NCBI RefSeq assembly: GCF_011752935.1
Contig: NZ_VWWO01000001.1
Span: forward strand, 434,001 to 498,000
From: Chitinophaga sp. Cy-1792
Lineage (GTDB): Bacteria; Bacteroidota; Bacteroidia; Chitinophagales; Chitinophagaceae
Length of the DNA stretch: 64,000 nt
Direction of reading: 5' to 3'
Position numbers and translations under genes: made by a program. A model generated the notes under the pieces. The model saw only the letters and a program-made list of their open reading frames with translations, was not told where the DNA came from and searched no databases. Of this stretch, positions 9,282 through 17,968 are shown in pieces; position 1 is the first letter of the stretch; each line of letters starts with the position of its first letter.

Positions 9282-9656
9282 TCAGCCTGGTATTTTAAGT
9301 TTCTGTCCGGGATGGATAAGGTTCGGGTCTTTGATCTGATCCTTATTTGCCTCATAGATATCTTTCCAGGAAATACCCGGATAGTTTTTTGCGATTTTAC
9401 TGAGATTATCACCTGCTTTCACCACGTAGTCACGTTCTTCCTGTAACGCATCGGTGGCAGTGATGTTCATCACTACATCAGCAGCGCGCATTTCAGGGTC
9501 CAGCTTTTCGTAGGTATCCCATAGCTGGTCTTTCACCTGTGAAGTAGTGCTGCCATCTATATACAATACATTATCCTGTTCTCTTACCTGAAGATTGGCC
9601 ACGTTGGCCGATTGAGCCTGACTGATCAGGTCTTTGTACTTATCCTGTAAGCTCAT
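9282..9656 (-). CDS. BON-like plus LysM domain protein (Kbp/YgaU-like)
   Basis: A 124-residue protein without a signal peptide. Residues about 20-70 resemble a BON domain, and about 77-123 form a LysM motif ([14 protein letters not shown] ... [10 protein letters not shown]). The domain order is that of E. coli Kbp (YgaU), a cytoplasmic potassium-binding protein, so it may bind K+ or peptidoglycan. It follows the BON lipoprotein gene after 20 bp on the same strand. Function beyond domain content is inference. Confidence 0.85.
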   Translation of the reverse strand: MSLQDKYKDLISQAQSANVANLQVREQDNVLYIDGSTTSQVKDQLWDTYEKLDPEMRAADVVMNITATDALQEERDYVVKAGDNLSKIAKNYPGISWKDIYEANKDQIKDPNLIHPGQKLKIPG

Positions 9657-9676
9657 GACAAAATAATTTTAGAGGG

Positions 9677-10168
9677 TTATTTCACTTTGATGTTGTTTAC
9701 TACTTTCTTTGGTTTTGATTCCTGTGCTTTCTGAACGATTTTTTTGAGATCTGCCTTGGTAGCTTCACCGCTAAGTGTAACCACGCCGCTGTCTACCGAA
9801 ACGGTTACGTTGGTAAATCCCGCAGCAGCATAAGTGGAGTCTAATGATTTACGCAGTACATCATCAGGATTGATGACTACCGGAGCCGGAGCAGCTTCTG
9901 GTTCTGGTGCTTTCACCATGATTTTGTTGTCTACAGACTTAATCCCTTTAATATCTTTCAGGGCATCTTCAGCAGAAGTACGTGCTGTTTCATCAGCGAC
10001 TTCGCCATTTAGGGTTACTACACCGTTTTTCACATCTGCTGTAATGCCGGGGATGGCACTAAGCTTCTCATTCACTGATTGCTGAATTTTACTGTCTGAA
10101 GGTTTGCATGCGAACAAAAATAGCCCCATAAAGAGTGTCAGGGCAACAAGTAAGGATTTTCTCTTCAT
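9677..10168 (-). CDS. Lipoprotein with two BON domains (OsmY-like)
   Basis: A 163-residue exported lipoprotein: signal sequence with a lipobox ending LFAC (Cys21), then two BON domains at about 27-87 and 103-163, each with the GVVTL(N/S)GE core. The domains are joined by a Pro/Ala-rich linker (EPEAAPAPV). BON proteins such as OsmY are periplasmic and linked to envelope stress and membrane binding. It is probably co-transcribed with the BON-LysM gene downstream. Confidence 0.85.
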   Translation of the reverse strand: MKRKSLLVALTLFMGLFLFACKPSDSKIQQSVNEKLSAIPGITADVKNGVVTLNGEVADETARTSAEDALKDIKGIKSVDNKIMVKAPEPEAAPAPVVINPDDVLRKSLDSTYAAAGFTNVTVSVDSGVVTLSGEATKADLKKIVQKAQESKPKKVVNNIKVK

Positions 10169-10281
10169 GACTAAGAAGTTTAGTGCAAGAAGTTAAGGAA
10201 TAACGGGGGAACAGACAATTATTTCTGTTTTAACTTATTGTAAATCAATGAAACACATCAACAAAAACAGACATATTAAAA

Positions 10282-10307
10282 AAAGCCTTCTCATGAGAGA
10301 AGGCTTT
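10282..10307 (-). terminator. Terminator after the MBL-rhodanese gene
   Basis: AAAGCCTTCTC pairs with GAGAAGGCTTT around a short loop, with a T-run on the minus strand. It lies 20 bp downstream of the stop at 10328. Confidence 0.85.
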
Positions 10308-10327
10308 AAATCAGTATGGCAGGAGGT

Positions 10328-11731
10328 TTAGTTTAATACAGCTTTTTCCTGTACTACATCCAGACCTTTTTCATCTTTCATTTTAGCGAAGCCACCATCT
10401 ACGTTACGCAGGTTGTGGATACCTTCTCTTTTCAGGATAGAGCAGGCGATGATGCTACGGTAACCGCCCTGACAGTGTACGTACAGGTTGTGGTTATCTT
10501 CGAAGTCGCCCAGTTTACCTGGATCGGTCATATCGCCGAGAGAAAGGTTAATAGCGTTTTTGATGTGGCCACTGGCAAATTCAGCCGGTTTGCGCACGTC
10601 TACGATCACCAGATTTTCGTCATGAGGAAGATCCATTGCCAGTTCATCCGGTTCTACGGTGATTATAAGGTCTTTCTGGAGCCCCGAAGCTTCCCAGGCA
10701 GCCCAACCCCCATCAAGATAACCAACAACGTTTTCAAAGCCCACACGCGCCATTCTGACGATAGTCTCTTCTTCTCTGCCTGCATCAGCTACCAGGATGA
10801 TATCCTGATCGAATGGCAGGAGACTGCCGGCCCATTCAGCGAAGCGGCCTTCCAGGCCAATGCTGATAGCGCCAGGCACGAAGCCATTACCGAATTCGGA
10901 AGCATTACGTGTATCGAGGATTAAGGCACCTGCTGCCGCCTTCGCTTTGAAAGCTGCCGGCGTTAATGGCTGCATGGCTTTATCCATCACCGCCTGTAAT
11001 GCATCGTAGCCTTCCTTGTTGATCTTCGCGTTAATCGGGAAGTAAGAAGGAGGAGTACTTAATCCGGAAGTCACTTCTTCAATAAATTTCTGCTTATCGG
11101 TTGCTAACAATGCATAGTTAGTTGCTTTCTCATCACCGATAGAACTGTAGGTATTCGGACCCAGATTTTTGCCACATGCAGAACCCGGACCGTGAGCAGG
11201 ATATACAATCACGTTATCAGGTAATGCCTTGATTACATTGTTGAGAGAATCGAACAGCATACCTGCCAGGTCCTCTTTGGACAAATTACCACTGAAGAGA
11301 TCAGGGCGTCCTACATCACCAACAAACAGCGTATCACCTGTAAATACTGCATATGGTTGTTGTTGTTCATCCAACAGCAGATAACAGGAAGATTCCAGTG
11401 TATGACCAGGTGTGTGTAATACTTTCAGTGTGAGATCTCCTATTGCAAATGTTTCGTTGTTTTTTGCAATATATGCTTCGAAGTTAGTAACCGCATCGGG
11501 GCCAAAAACGATTTTAGCGCCGGTGGCTTTTGCCAGCTCCAGGTGACCGGAAACAAAGTCAGCATGGAAATGCGTTTCAAAGATGTACTTAATGGTTGCG
11601 TTGCGTTCTTTGGCCAGGTCGAGATATACCTCTATGTCGCGCAATGGGTCGATAACAACAGCCACACCTTTAGACTCAATAAAGTAGGCAGCCTCTGAGA
11701 GGCAATTGGTGTATAATTGCTTTACGAACAT
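10328..11731 (-). CDS. MBL-fold protein fused to two rhodanese domains, persulfide dioxygenase-like
   Basis: A 467-residue three-domain protein. The N-terminal metallo-beta-lactamase fold (about 1-235) has HFHADF at 54-59; the last His of HxHxDH is Phe, a position not needed for the single iron of ETHE1-type persulfide dioxygenases. Rhodanese domain 1 (about 260-350) has no catalytic Cys (ADAGREEE in the active loop). Rhodanese domain 2 (about 365-455) has the active loop CQGGYRS. Such fusions (CstB, BlrB-like) oxidise or transfer persulfide sulfur in the cytoplasm. A regulator of ArsR type lies upstream on the same strand. The exact reaction is inference. Confidence 0.88.
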   Translation of the reverse strand: MFVKQLYTNCLSEAAYFIESKGVAVVIDPLRDIEVYLDLAKERNATIKYIFETHFHADFVSGHLELAKATGAKIVFGPDAVTNFEAYIAKNNETFAIGDLTLKVLHTPGHTLESSCYLLLDEQQQPYAVFTGDTLFVGDVGRPDLFSGNLSKEDLAGMLFDSLNNVIKALPDNVIVYPAHGPGSACGKNLGPNTYSSIGDEKATNYALLATDKQKFIEEVTSGLSTPPSYFPINAKINKEGYDALQAVMDKAMQPLTPAAFKAKAAAGALILDTRNASEFGNGFVPGAISIGLEGRFAEWAGSLLPFDQDIILVADAGREEETIVRMARVGFENVVGYLDGGWAAWEASGLQKDLIITVEPDELAMDLPHDENLVIVDVRKPAEFASGHIKNAINLSLGDMTDPGKLGDFEDNHNLYVHCQGGYRSIIACSILKREGIHNLRNVDGGFAKMKDEKGLDVVQEKAVLN

Positions 11732-11800
11732 GGTTTTTGATTTTCACAAATTTACTAATTAAATGGCGGCTGTACTTATGGATAATATCTATACCAAAAT

Positions 11801-11828
11801 AAAAAAGTAGCCGTTTGGCTACTTTTTT
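11801..11828. terminator. Bidirectional terminator between the ArsR and MBL-rhodanese genes
   Basis: AAAAAAGTAGCC and GGCTACTTTTTT form a perfect stem. It separates the ArsR gene from the MBL-rhodanese gene, so the latter must have its own promoter or depend on read-through. Confidence 0.88.
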
Positions 11829-11880
11829 ATATAAAACTTCCTTGTATAGCTGCTGTCAGCCATACTTTACTTTGCGATTA

Positions 11881-12240
11881 TTAACCTACGAGTTCTTCCA
11901 CAAACTTCGCCACCTCAGCAATACGCTGCTTGTTGATGGTATAGTGAATGAACTTGCCATCTCTTTCAGTAATTACTATGCCCGCTCGCCTTAATATCGC
12001 GAGATGCTGTGATGCTACCGATTGTTCCAGACGCAGTTTCACGTAAATCTCAGTCACAGTCATTTTCTTGTGATCTTCCAACAGCTTGATCATCTGCTGG
12101 CGCAGCTTATGGTTGATAGCACGCAATACCATAGCAGCCTTTTTAACGGCAATGTAATCCAATTTGATCTGGTCTTTTTCATTGTTACCTCTAGAAATAA
12201 TAAGAGTATTAGAAGAGGTAGTTAATAATGTTTTTTCCAT
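11881..12240 (-). CDS. ArsR-family transcriptional regulator without cysteines
   Basis: A 119-residue winged-helix protein. The recognition region LEQSVASQHLAILRRAGIV and the wing RDGKFIHYTI are typical of ArsR/SmtB repressors. There is no cysteine at all. That rules out the alpha3 CxC metal site and the two-Cys switch of sulfide sensors BigR/SqrR, even though the next gene is sulfur related. A long, polar N-terminal extension (about 1-30) precedes the fold. Ligand and targets are unknown. Confidence 0.88.
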   Translation of the reverse strand: MEKTLLTTSSNTLIISRGNNEKDQIKLDYIAVKKAAMVLRAINHKLRQQMIKLLEDHKKMTVTEIYVKLRLEQSVASQHLAILRRAGIVITERDGKFIHYTINKQRIAEVAKFVEELVG

Positions 12241-12331
12241 CGCATAATAGTTTTAAAAAATGATGAAATGAAAGGGATCAACGGACAGTACTCACAAAAA
12301 GTTAGAGAACAATTGTGGTTATCGATTTATA

Positions 12332-12339
12332 CAAAAATA
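12332..12339 (-). promoter_or_regulatory. TAnnTTTG box for the ArsR gene
   Basis: TATTTTTG on the minus strand matches the -7 consensus exactly. The predicted leader is about 85 nt and contains the palindromic core ACAATTGT at 12310-12317, a possible operator. Confidence 0.4.
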
Positions 12340-12453
12340 TAATATCTGTCACAATAAAAAAAATTTCTATACCTTATTTTTTCATATATATCCCGTAGAT
12401 ACGTGCAAAAAAGATGTAATTTGACTGAATTATGACAGTATACGAATTTTGTA

Positions 12454-13131
12454 TTATCCCTTTTTGGGGAAAAAGAAGGGTTTTAAGTAAAAAGGGCTAA
12501 AATATGCGAGGTCGGCAAAGTCCTTTTTAGCGAACGCAAGCTCAGATAACGGGGCCATATCCCCCGCATTTATCTCGTAACCTGCAAAAATCGCATTGTC
12601 GGTAGAAACCAGCATCTCCCGCCATTTCGGACTACCATCACCGAAGAAAATTATCTTGTGTTGTTGTAATAAATCTTTAAAAGAATCCCCTTCCAGGATC
12701 ATGGCCTGAGGCGCTAAAACCTCCTCCAGGCTTGCATTGTAGACAGCCGTAAATACTTCAGCCCTTCTTGCATCCAGCATCGGTGCATACAATATATTAC
12801 TGTCACCCTGCTGCAGTAACATTCCCTGCGCCATCATCTTCAAAGTAGATACCGCTATCAAAGGTTTGTTCCAGGCATAGCACAAACCCTTTGCGGTGGC
12901 CACTCCTACCCTAAGGCCTGTATAAGAACCCGGTCCCGCACTTACCGCAATGGCATCCAGTGCATCAGGATGAATACCATGCTCATTTAAAATCTGCTGT
13001 ATGAAAAGCGGTATAGTGGCTGCATGATCCCGCTGCTCTTCACTTGCCATCGTCTGGATAATCTTACCATCACGGGCAAGGGTTACAGATCCTCTCACTG
13101 TTGCAGTATCAATATTTATGATTAGTGCCAT
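12454..13131 (-). CDS. tsaB: tRNA t6A modification protein TsaB
   Basis: A 225-residue ASKHA-fold protein, partner of TsaD/TsaE in making N6-threonylcarbamoyladenosine at position 37 of ANN-decoding tRNAs. The N-terminal LIINIDTAT, the loop AVSAGPGSYTGLRVGVATAKGL and the STL segment are family hallmarks. The His dyad of TsaD is absent, as expected for TsaB. It follows the 3HCDH-like gene after 4 bp, so the two are one transcription unit. Confidence 0.95.
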   Translation of the reverse strand: MALIINIDTATVRGSVTLARDGKIIQTMASEEQRDHAATIPLFIQQILNEHGIHPDALDAIAVSAGPGSYTGLRVGVATAKGLCYAWNKPLIAVSTLKMMAQGMLLQQGDSNILYAPMLDARRAEVFTAVYNASLEEVLAPQAMILEGDSFKDLLQQHKIIFFGDGSPKWREMLVSTDNAIFAGYEINAGDMAPLSELAFAKKDFADLAYFSPFYLKPFFFPKKG

Positions 13132-13135
13132 GTTA

Positions 13136-13798
13136 CTATATTGCTTCGTATTCTGTTTCTAATAATGCAGCTACTTCAAAACGGCCGTCATTGCTGCTTT
13201 CCTGCACGGCTTTCAATACTTCATATACATTTTTCACGCCAATGCGCTCGCACCATTCAAACGGTCCGTAAGGATAATTTGTTCCGAGCTTCATCGAAAT
13301 ATCTATGTCGGCTCTGCTGGCAGTACCTTCCTCTGCTGTCAGATAAGCTTCATTGATGATCATACAAACGATCCTCGCTGTTACCAGCCCCACAGAATCA
13401 GCCACCACCGCATATTCCCAGCCAAGCTGATACATGATATTGTCCAGCGTCTGGTATTGATCATTATCCTTCACCGTTACTTCCATCACCTGCATGTTAA
13501 TAAAGCCTGGCAGCAAATTGCATCCCATCAGGTTGAAACCCTGCTCAAACGCTGCATGGTGCATCACTTCTGACAGGGATACCTTTACCATACAAGCCAG
13601 CACAGGCACTTCCGGATTACGGGCATAAATTACCGCATTGGAAATTCTGTCGTCGAAAAGTGTATCAATTACAAGATCAAATGCTTTCAGTGACAAAACA
13701 TCTTCCAGGTGGGTTTTCCACTGTACTTTATGTTTACCAAATCCTTTCTGCTGCAGCTCTTCATACCGCTGTGCATCTGCTATAACCAGGATATTCAT
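13136..13798 (-). CDS. 3-hydroxyacyl-CoA dehydrogenase-like protein, probably not catalytic
   Basis: A 220-residue protein. The C-terminal half (about 105-205) matches the 3HCDH C-terminal domain: TAEEGTAS-ADIDISMKLGTNYPYGPFEW is clearly that family (quoted in part). The N-terminal part is a shortened Rossmann-like segment without the GxGxxG loop, and the usual catalytic His of the HFFNP motif is missing (the segment reads GCNLLPGF). It is shorter than a real dehydrogenase (about 280-300). It probably binds a ligand or partner rather than oxidising acyl-CoA. It is linked to tsaB by a 4-bp gap. Confidence 0.75.
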   Translation of the reverse strand: MNILVIADAQRYEELQQKGFGKHKVQWKTHLEDVLSLKAFDLVIDTLFDDRISNAVIYARNPEVPVLACMVKVSLSEVMHHAAFEQGFNLMGCNLLPGFINMQVMEVTVKDNDQYQTLDNIMYQLGWEYAVVADSVGLVTARIVCMIINEAYLTAEEGTASRADIDISMKLGTNYPYGPFEWCERIGVKNVYEVLKAVQESSNDGRFEVAALLETEYEAI

Positions 13799-13859
13799 GC
13801 GCTAAATTTCAGCAAACATAATTAAGAATCATTAATTATAACGGTTCTCAATTATTAAT

Positions 13860-13867
13860 TACTTTCG
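13860..13867 (+). promoter_or_regulatory. Near-consensus -7 box directly before ridA
   Basis: TACTTTCG differs from TAnnTTTG at one position and ends 5 nt before the ATG, so a leaderless or nearly leaderless transcript is possible. Confidence 0.4.
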
Positions 13868-13872
13868 TTGCT

Positions 13873-14253
13873 ATGGAAAAGCAAATTTTTAATACCAATA
13901 ATGCCCCTGCTCCTATCGGGCCATATAACCAGGCTGTAAAAGCTGGCAATACCCTCTACGTTTCCGGACAGATCCCTTTTGATCCTGCTACCGGCGAACT
14001 CGTGACATCTGGTATAAAGGATGCAGCCGACATGGTGATGAAAAACTTACAGGCTATCCTCACGGAAGCAGGTATGTCTTTCGCAGATGTTGTTAAGACA
14101 ACAATTTTCCTTACAGACATGAACACATTTGCGCAGGTAAACGAAGTATATGGCAGCTATTTCACCGGCAACTATCCAGCCCGTGAAACTGTTCAGGTTG
14201 CTGCTTTACCAAGAGGTGTTAATGTTGAAATCTCTGTAATTGCAGTAAAATAA
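13873..14253 (+). CDS. ridA: RidA family enamine/imine deaminase
   Basis: A 126-residue YjgF/YER057c/UK114 protein that hydrolyses reactive 2-aminoacrylate-type enamines made by PLP enzymes. The N-terminal APAPIGPYNQAV, the GQIPFDPATGE strand, the active-site Arg in PARETVQVAALPRG and the terminal NVEISVIAV are all present. Length is exactly that of the family. It is divergent from the 3HCDH-like gene with 74 bp between the starts. Confidence 0.95.
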   Translation: MEKQIFNTNNAPAPIGPYNQAVKAGNTLYVSGQIPFDPATGELVTSGIKDAADMVMKNLQAILTEAGMSFADVVKTTIFLTDMNTFAQVNEVYGSYFTGNYPARETVQVAALPRGVNVEISVIAVK

Positions 14254-14268
14254 GTCTATTAACTGTTT

Positions 14269-14325
14269 CGCATAAACGAAAAAAGTCATCTCTGCCTGGT
14301 AGAGATGACTTTTTTCGTTTATGCG
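14269..14325. terminator. Bidirectional terminator with 25-bp perfect arms
   Basis: The 25-nt arms at 14269-14293 and 14301-14325 are perfectly complementary with a 7-nt loop. The stem contains an A-run and T-run (AAAAAA/TTTTTT) so it can stop transcription from ridA and from the convergent transpeptidase gene. Confidence 0.92.
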
Positions 14326-14331
14326 ATGCTG

Positions 14332-15948
14332 TTATTTACCAAATAAAGTACGGGCCAGCTTCTCATCGTGGCCATATACATCATCCCTGAAATTCAACCG
14401 GCCATCACTGTCAACGAAGGCGGTGAAATACCCGATAAATACAGGCACCCGGTCTTTCAACGTTACATACCTTTCCTTACCGGCATTCATGGCATCATCA
14501 ATTTTCTGCTCTGTCCAGCTGGAATCATTTCTCAGCAACCACATCGCCAGTTTTTTGGGCTCTTCAATACGGATACAGCCATGACTAAAAGAGCGTTTAT
14601 CTCTTCCGAATAAATATTTTGCCGGTGTATCATGCAGGTAGATGTTATACTCATTCGGGAAAAGGAATTTCACCTTACCCAGGGCGTTCTTACCACCAGG
14701 TCGCTGACGTACACTGATATGACCACCATTGTTTATCATCTCCATATTCTGACGGGCAAGATAACTTTTCCCGCCTCGCTTAATACCTGGCAATACTTCT
14801 TTATTAAGAATGCTCGGCGGTACGTTCCAGTAAGGACTAAACACGATATATTTTAATTCATTGCTGAATATCACCGTATGTGTTCCGGGCGTGCCTACTA
14901 CCACATTACAGCTCCATGCCAGTGCACCATCCTGGTATACATGCAGTTTAAATTCGGGGATATTGACAAGGATATAGTTTTTAGGCGGTACCACAGCAGC
15001 CCAGCGCAGGCGTTCCATATTCAGTAATATCTGGCGCATACGCTGCGAAATAGGCACATTCAGGGTTTTAATAACAGCGGGGGTAATCAGTCCGTCATCT
15101 TTTAACCCCATACGTACCTGGTAACTGCGTAAAGCAGTGTCCATGGCTTCGTCAAAGCGGCCGCTACTGTCATGTCCGGGTAAATCGCCGTAACCTTCCA
15201 GCCTCAATTTAACGGCGGCAATCAGTGCGGAGGAATCCCCTTTTTTCGGGCTTTTCCCTGGCGCGTGCAGCGTATCCCACTTGACACTTTCATTCAGCAA
15301 CGCCAGCTGTTTCAGCTTCTCTCTCAACATTTTATATTGCGGATTAACCGGCGCATCTTCTTCGATACTACCTGCTCCTTTCTGGGTGATGGAATCGAGC
15401 AGACTGGTCATATCCAGTTTTTTACGGGGGATAAACCATTCCAGGTCTTTGGCATTGTCGTTGGTGAGGCCGCCCCATACCTTATTGCCATAGCTGAAGA
15501 ACTGGGAAGTCAGCATCATTTCTATCCTTGGAATATCGGCAGCATTGACTGTCAGGGTGGAATCGGTCAGTTCCAGCGTATCTGTAAGCATTTTCAGCTC
15601 CGGGGTCCAGACGGAACTATCCTGGATACCATAAGCCGCATCATTTTTCATCATATTGATGAAGTTACCGGCCTGTTCAGTAAGTCCTTCCTTGTTGATC
15701 CAGGCATAATGGTAATCCCGCTGGCTATAAAAGTCCTTGATGAACTGGGCGTAGGGCTGGTAGTTGGGGTGACTGGCCAGGAAGGTATTCAGCTGATTGC
15801 TATCGAGTGTTTTCTCAATATACTCCTGTTTGGAATAGTGGCTGGAATCTCTTGCTCTGAGGCGTTTCCGCTGGGAAGCCGACTGTGAACATGCTGTAAG
15901 AACGAACAACAGTAACAGAGACATTGAGGTGTAGAAACGGATATTCAT
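14332..15948 (-). CDS. L,D-transpeptidase of the YcbB/LdtD type, lipoprotein
   Basis: A 538-residue envelope enzyme. It has a signal sequence with lipobox LTAC (Cys20). A peptidoglycan-binding-like helical domain lies at about 235-315 (VKLRLEGYGD ... RSYQVRMGLKDDGLI). The catalytic YkuD domain (about 345-500) has the SHGCIRIE motif, with Cys as nucleophile making 3-3 cross-links from tetrapeptide donors. The large size and domain order match YcbB rather than the short ErfK type. A second, short L,D-transpeptidase is encoded at 42.6 kb. Confidence 0.93.
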   Translation of the reverse strand: MNIRFYTSMSLLLLFVLTACSQSASQRKRLRARDSSHYSKQEYIEKTLDSNQLNTFLASHPNYQPYAQFIKDFYSQRDYHYAWINKEGLTEQAGNFINMMKNDAAYGIQDSSVWTPELKMLTDTLELTDSTLTVNAADIPRIEMMLTSQFFSYGNKVWGGLTNDNAKDLEWFIPRKKLDMTSLLDSITQKGAGSIEEDAPVNPQYKMLREKLKQLALLNESVKWDTLHAPGKSPKKGDSSALIAAVKLRLEGYGDLPGHDSSGRFDEAMDTALRSYQVRMGLKDDGLITPAVIKTLNVPISQRMRQILLNMERLRWAAVVPPKNYILVNIPEFKLHVYQDGALAWSCNVVVGTPGTHTVIFSNELKYIVFSPYWNVPPSILNKEVLPGIKRGGKSYLARQNMEMINNGGHISVRQRPGGKNALGKVKFLFPNEYNIYLHDTPAKYLFGRDKRSFSHGCIRIEEPKKLAMWLLRNDSSWTEQKIDDAMNAGKERYVTLKDRVPVFIGYFTAFVDSDGRLNFRDDVYGHDEKLARTLFGK

Positions 15949-16032
15949 ATAAGCTATGGATGGGGATAACAGGGAGATGAGATACCTGTTGTCCGGGGAT
16001 AAAATTTAGATAAATGTATGAAATATATATAG

Positions 16033-16068
16033 TTAAAAGGGAGATACTGGTAAGTATCTCCCTTTTAA
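16033..16068 (-). terminator. Terminator after rng
   Basis: TTAAAAGGGAGATACT pairs with AGTATCTCCCTTTTAA; 16-bp arms with a 4-nt loop, 25 bp past the rng stop. Confidence 0.85.
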
Positions 16069-16092
16069 TAACTTATAGGTGCAGCTCTTTGT

Positions 16093-17643
16093 TTAGAGTT
16101 TGATTTCTTCTTCATTGGCGTCGAAGAAGCGGTATTCAGTCAGATGGTAGTTGGAGTCGGCTTTTACCTTGACCCATTTCTTAAACTGGAAATACCATTT
16201 CCATTGTTTGGAAGTAAGGAATCCTTTGGTCAGATAGGCATACAGAATCGGGTGAACCTGGATGGTCAGTCCTTTGTGCTGATGATTGATCAGGTATTGC
16301 AGGTTTTTCTCGATATCATCCATAATGAGCATGGAAGCGCCGATTTTACCTGTTCCTTTACAGGTAGGGCAGTCTTCTGCTACGGAAATGGTCACTTCAG
16401 GTTTTACCCTTTGACGGGTAATCTGCATGAGGCCGAATTTGGAGATAGGGAGTATGGTATGTTTAGCACGGTCTTGCTGCATGAATTTCTCCATTGCTTC
16501 AAAAACTGTCTTTTTATTTTCAGGCAGTTTCATATCAATGAAGTCGATGATAATGATACCACCGAGGTCACGGAGACGGAGTTGTCGTGCTATTTCTGCG
16601 GCTGCTTCCAGGTTGGAGGCGAGTGCATTTTGCTCCTGGTTGTTACTGGAGCTTTTATACCCACTGTTAACATCTACCACATGGAGGGCTTCGGTAGCCT
16701 CAATGATCAGGTATACACCGCTGTCCAGGTTGACGGTTTTACCGAAGGAAGCTTTTACCTGTCGGGTAATACCGTAGTTATCGAAGATAGGCGATCCGTT
16801 ATTGTAGAAGTCTACAATATTTTGTTTTTCCGGAGCGATTTTCCCGATATAAGCCTTGGTATCGGCGTAAATATTTTTGTCATTGATGACGATACGGTTG
16901 AAGCTCTCGTTGAGGAGATCACGGAGGATGCTGGTAGTTTTAGCCTGTTCACTCAGTATTTTCTGAGGGGCCTGTCCACCTTTAAGATTGTTCTGGATAT
17001 TTTTCCAGGTTTCTACCAGTGTGGTAAGGTCTTCGTGCAGTTCCGCAGTTTTCTTTCCTTCGGCGGCGGTACGAACTATGACGCCAAAATTGGGAGGTTT
17101 GATAGCTTCCACAATTTTCTGGAGGCGTTTTCTTTCTTCGGAAGAGTGGATTTTTTTTGAAACCGCAACAATATCATTAAAGGGCGTTAACACGATAAAT
17201 CTTCCTGGGAGAGAAATTTCACAGCTGAGGCGCGGGCCTTTCGAGGAAATGGGTTCTTTGAGAATCTGAACGAGTATATTGGGTTTACCACCCAGCACAT
17301 CCGTAATTTTTCCGGTCTTGACTATTTCCGGTTCATTTTTAAATTTCGTAAAGTCGAAGCCTTCAGGGGTTTTATCGCTGATGGCTGTTTGCGTAAATTT
17401 AAGAATGGATCGGATATAGGGGCTTAGATCCGTATAGTGTAAGAAGGCGTCTTTTTCGAAGCCTACGTCGACAAATGCAGCATTTAAGCCGGGGATCAGC
17501 TTTTTTACTTTCCCCAGGTACAAATCGCCTACTGCGAAGTTAGGATTTCCACTTTCGTGATGTAATTCTACTAACTTTTTATCTTCCAGTAACGCAATTT
17601 CCACCCCTGTGGGTGCCGCATTTATAATAAGTTCCTTATTCAA
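16093..17643 (-). CDS. rng: Ribonuclease G/E family endoribonuclease
   Basis: A 516-residue RNase E/G protein that cuts single-stranded RNA in rRNA maturation and mRNA decay. The S1 domain lies at about 38-125 (GDLYLGKVKKLIPGLNAAFV). The two magnesium-binding aspartates are in HVVDVNSG and IIIDFIDM. The zinc-link motif CPTCKGTG, used for dimer formation, is near residue 435. There is no long C-terminal scaffold, so the RNase G-like short form fits. It is downstream of HU, TPR and COX24-like genes on the same strand, after a hairpin-rich 325-bp spacer. Confidence 0.95.
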   Translation of the reverse strand: MNKELIINAAPTGVEIALLEDKKLVELHHESGNPNFAVGDLYLGKVKKLIPGLNAAFVDVGFEKDAFLHYTDLSPYIRSILKFTQTAISDKTPEGFDFTKFKNEPEIVKTGKITDVLGGKPNILVQILKEPISSKGPRLSCEISLPGRFIVLTPFNDIVAVSKKIHSSEERKRLQKIVEAIKPPNFGVIVRTAAEGKKTAELHEDLTTLVETWKNIQNNLKGGQAPQKILSEQAKTTSILRDLLNESFNRIVINDKNIYADTKAYIGKIAPEKQNIVDFYNNGSPIFDNYGITRQVKASFGKTVNLDSGVYLIIEATEALHVVDVNSGYKSSSNNQEQNALASNLEAAAEIARQLRLRDLGGIIIIDFIDMKLPENKKTVFEAMEKFMQQDRAKHTILPISKFGLMQITRQRVKPEVTISVAEDCPTCKGTGKIGASMLIMDDIEKNLQYLINHQHKGLTIQVHPILYAYLTKGFLTSKQWKWYFQFKKWVKVKADSNYHLTEYRFFDANEEEIKL

Positions 17644-17692
17644 GCGTCCAAAATTTTAACCTTTAAAACTTCACCTTTATGCTATGCACACG

Positions 17693-17890
17693 GCTGTAGA
17701 CTACAGCTTACTGCATACCAGATTATAGCTCACCTATAAAGTTAGCATAACTTCGTCACGTACAGTGATGATGGATTGCTTAAGGGTTTAGCGATCACTG
17801 CAGGTAATATCCGGAGAATTCGTAGCGGGATCTATGGAAACAACCTGCATGACTTTAGCAATTTAAGAATTAAAGCTAAAATCATGCAGG
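17693..17890 (-). other. Hairpin-rich spacer between the COX24-like gene and rng
   Basis: The 325-bp spacer 17644-17968 has no gene. It holds three inverted repeats: GCTGTAG/CTACAGC at 17693-17707, CAGTGAT/ATCACTG between about 17764 and 17799, and a strong one at 17844-17890 with 16-nt arms (CCTGCATGA-TTTAGC type) carrying one C-A mismatch. The strong one may terminate the upstream genes, since a short TTGTTT follows it on the minus strand; together they could also be a structured rng leader. Confidence 0.5.
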
Positions 17891-17968
17891 ATATATGAAA
17901 ATTTTTATCCGACCGCCGCGCCGGGTTAATGATACCTGGTTAATATAAATGGCGGGAAACTGGAGTAA

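Noticed and set aside
17844..17890. Strong inverted repeat considered as a mobile element end (REP/MITE)
   Set aside because: I see no second copy in the window and no target-site duplication.
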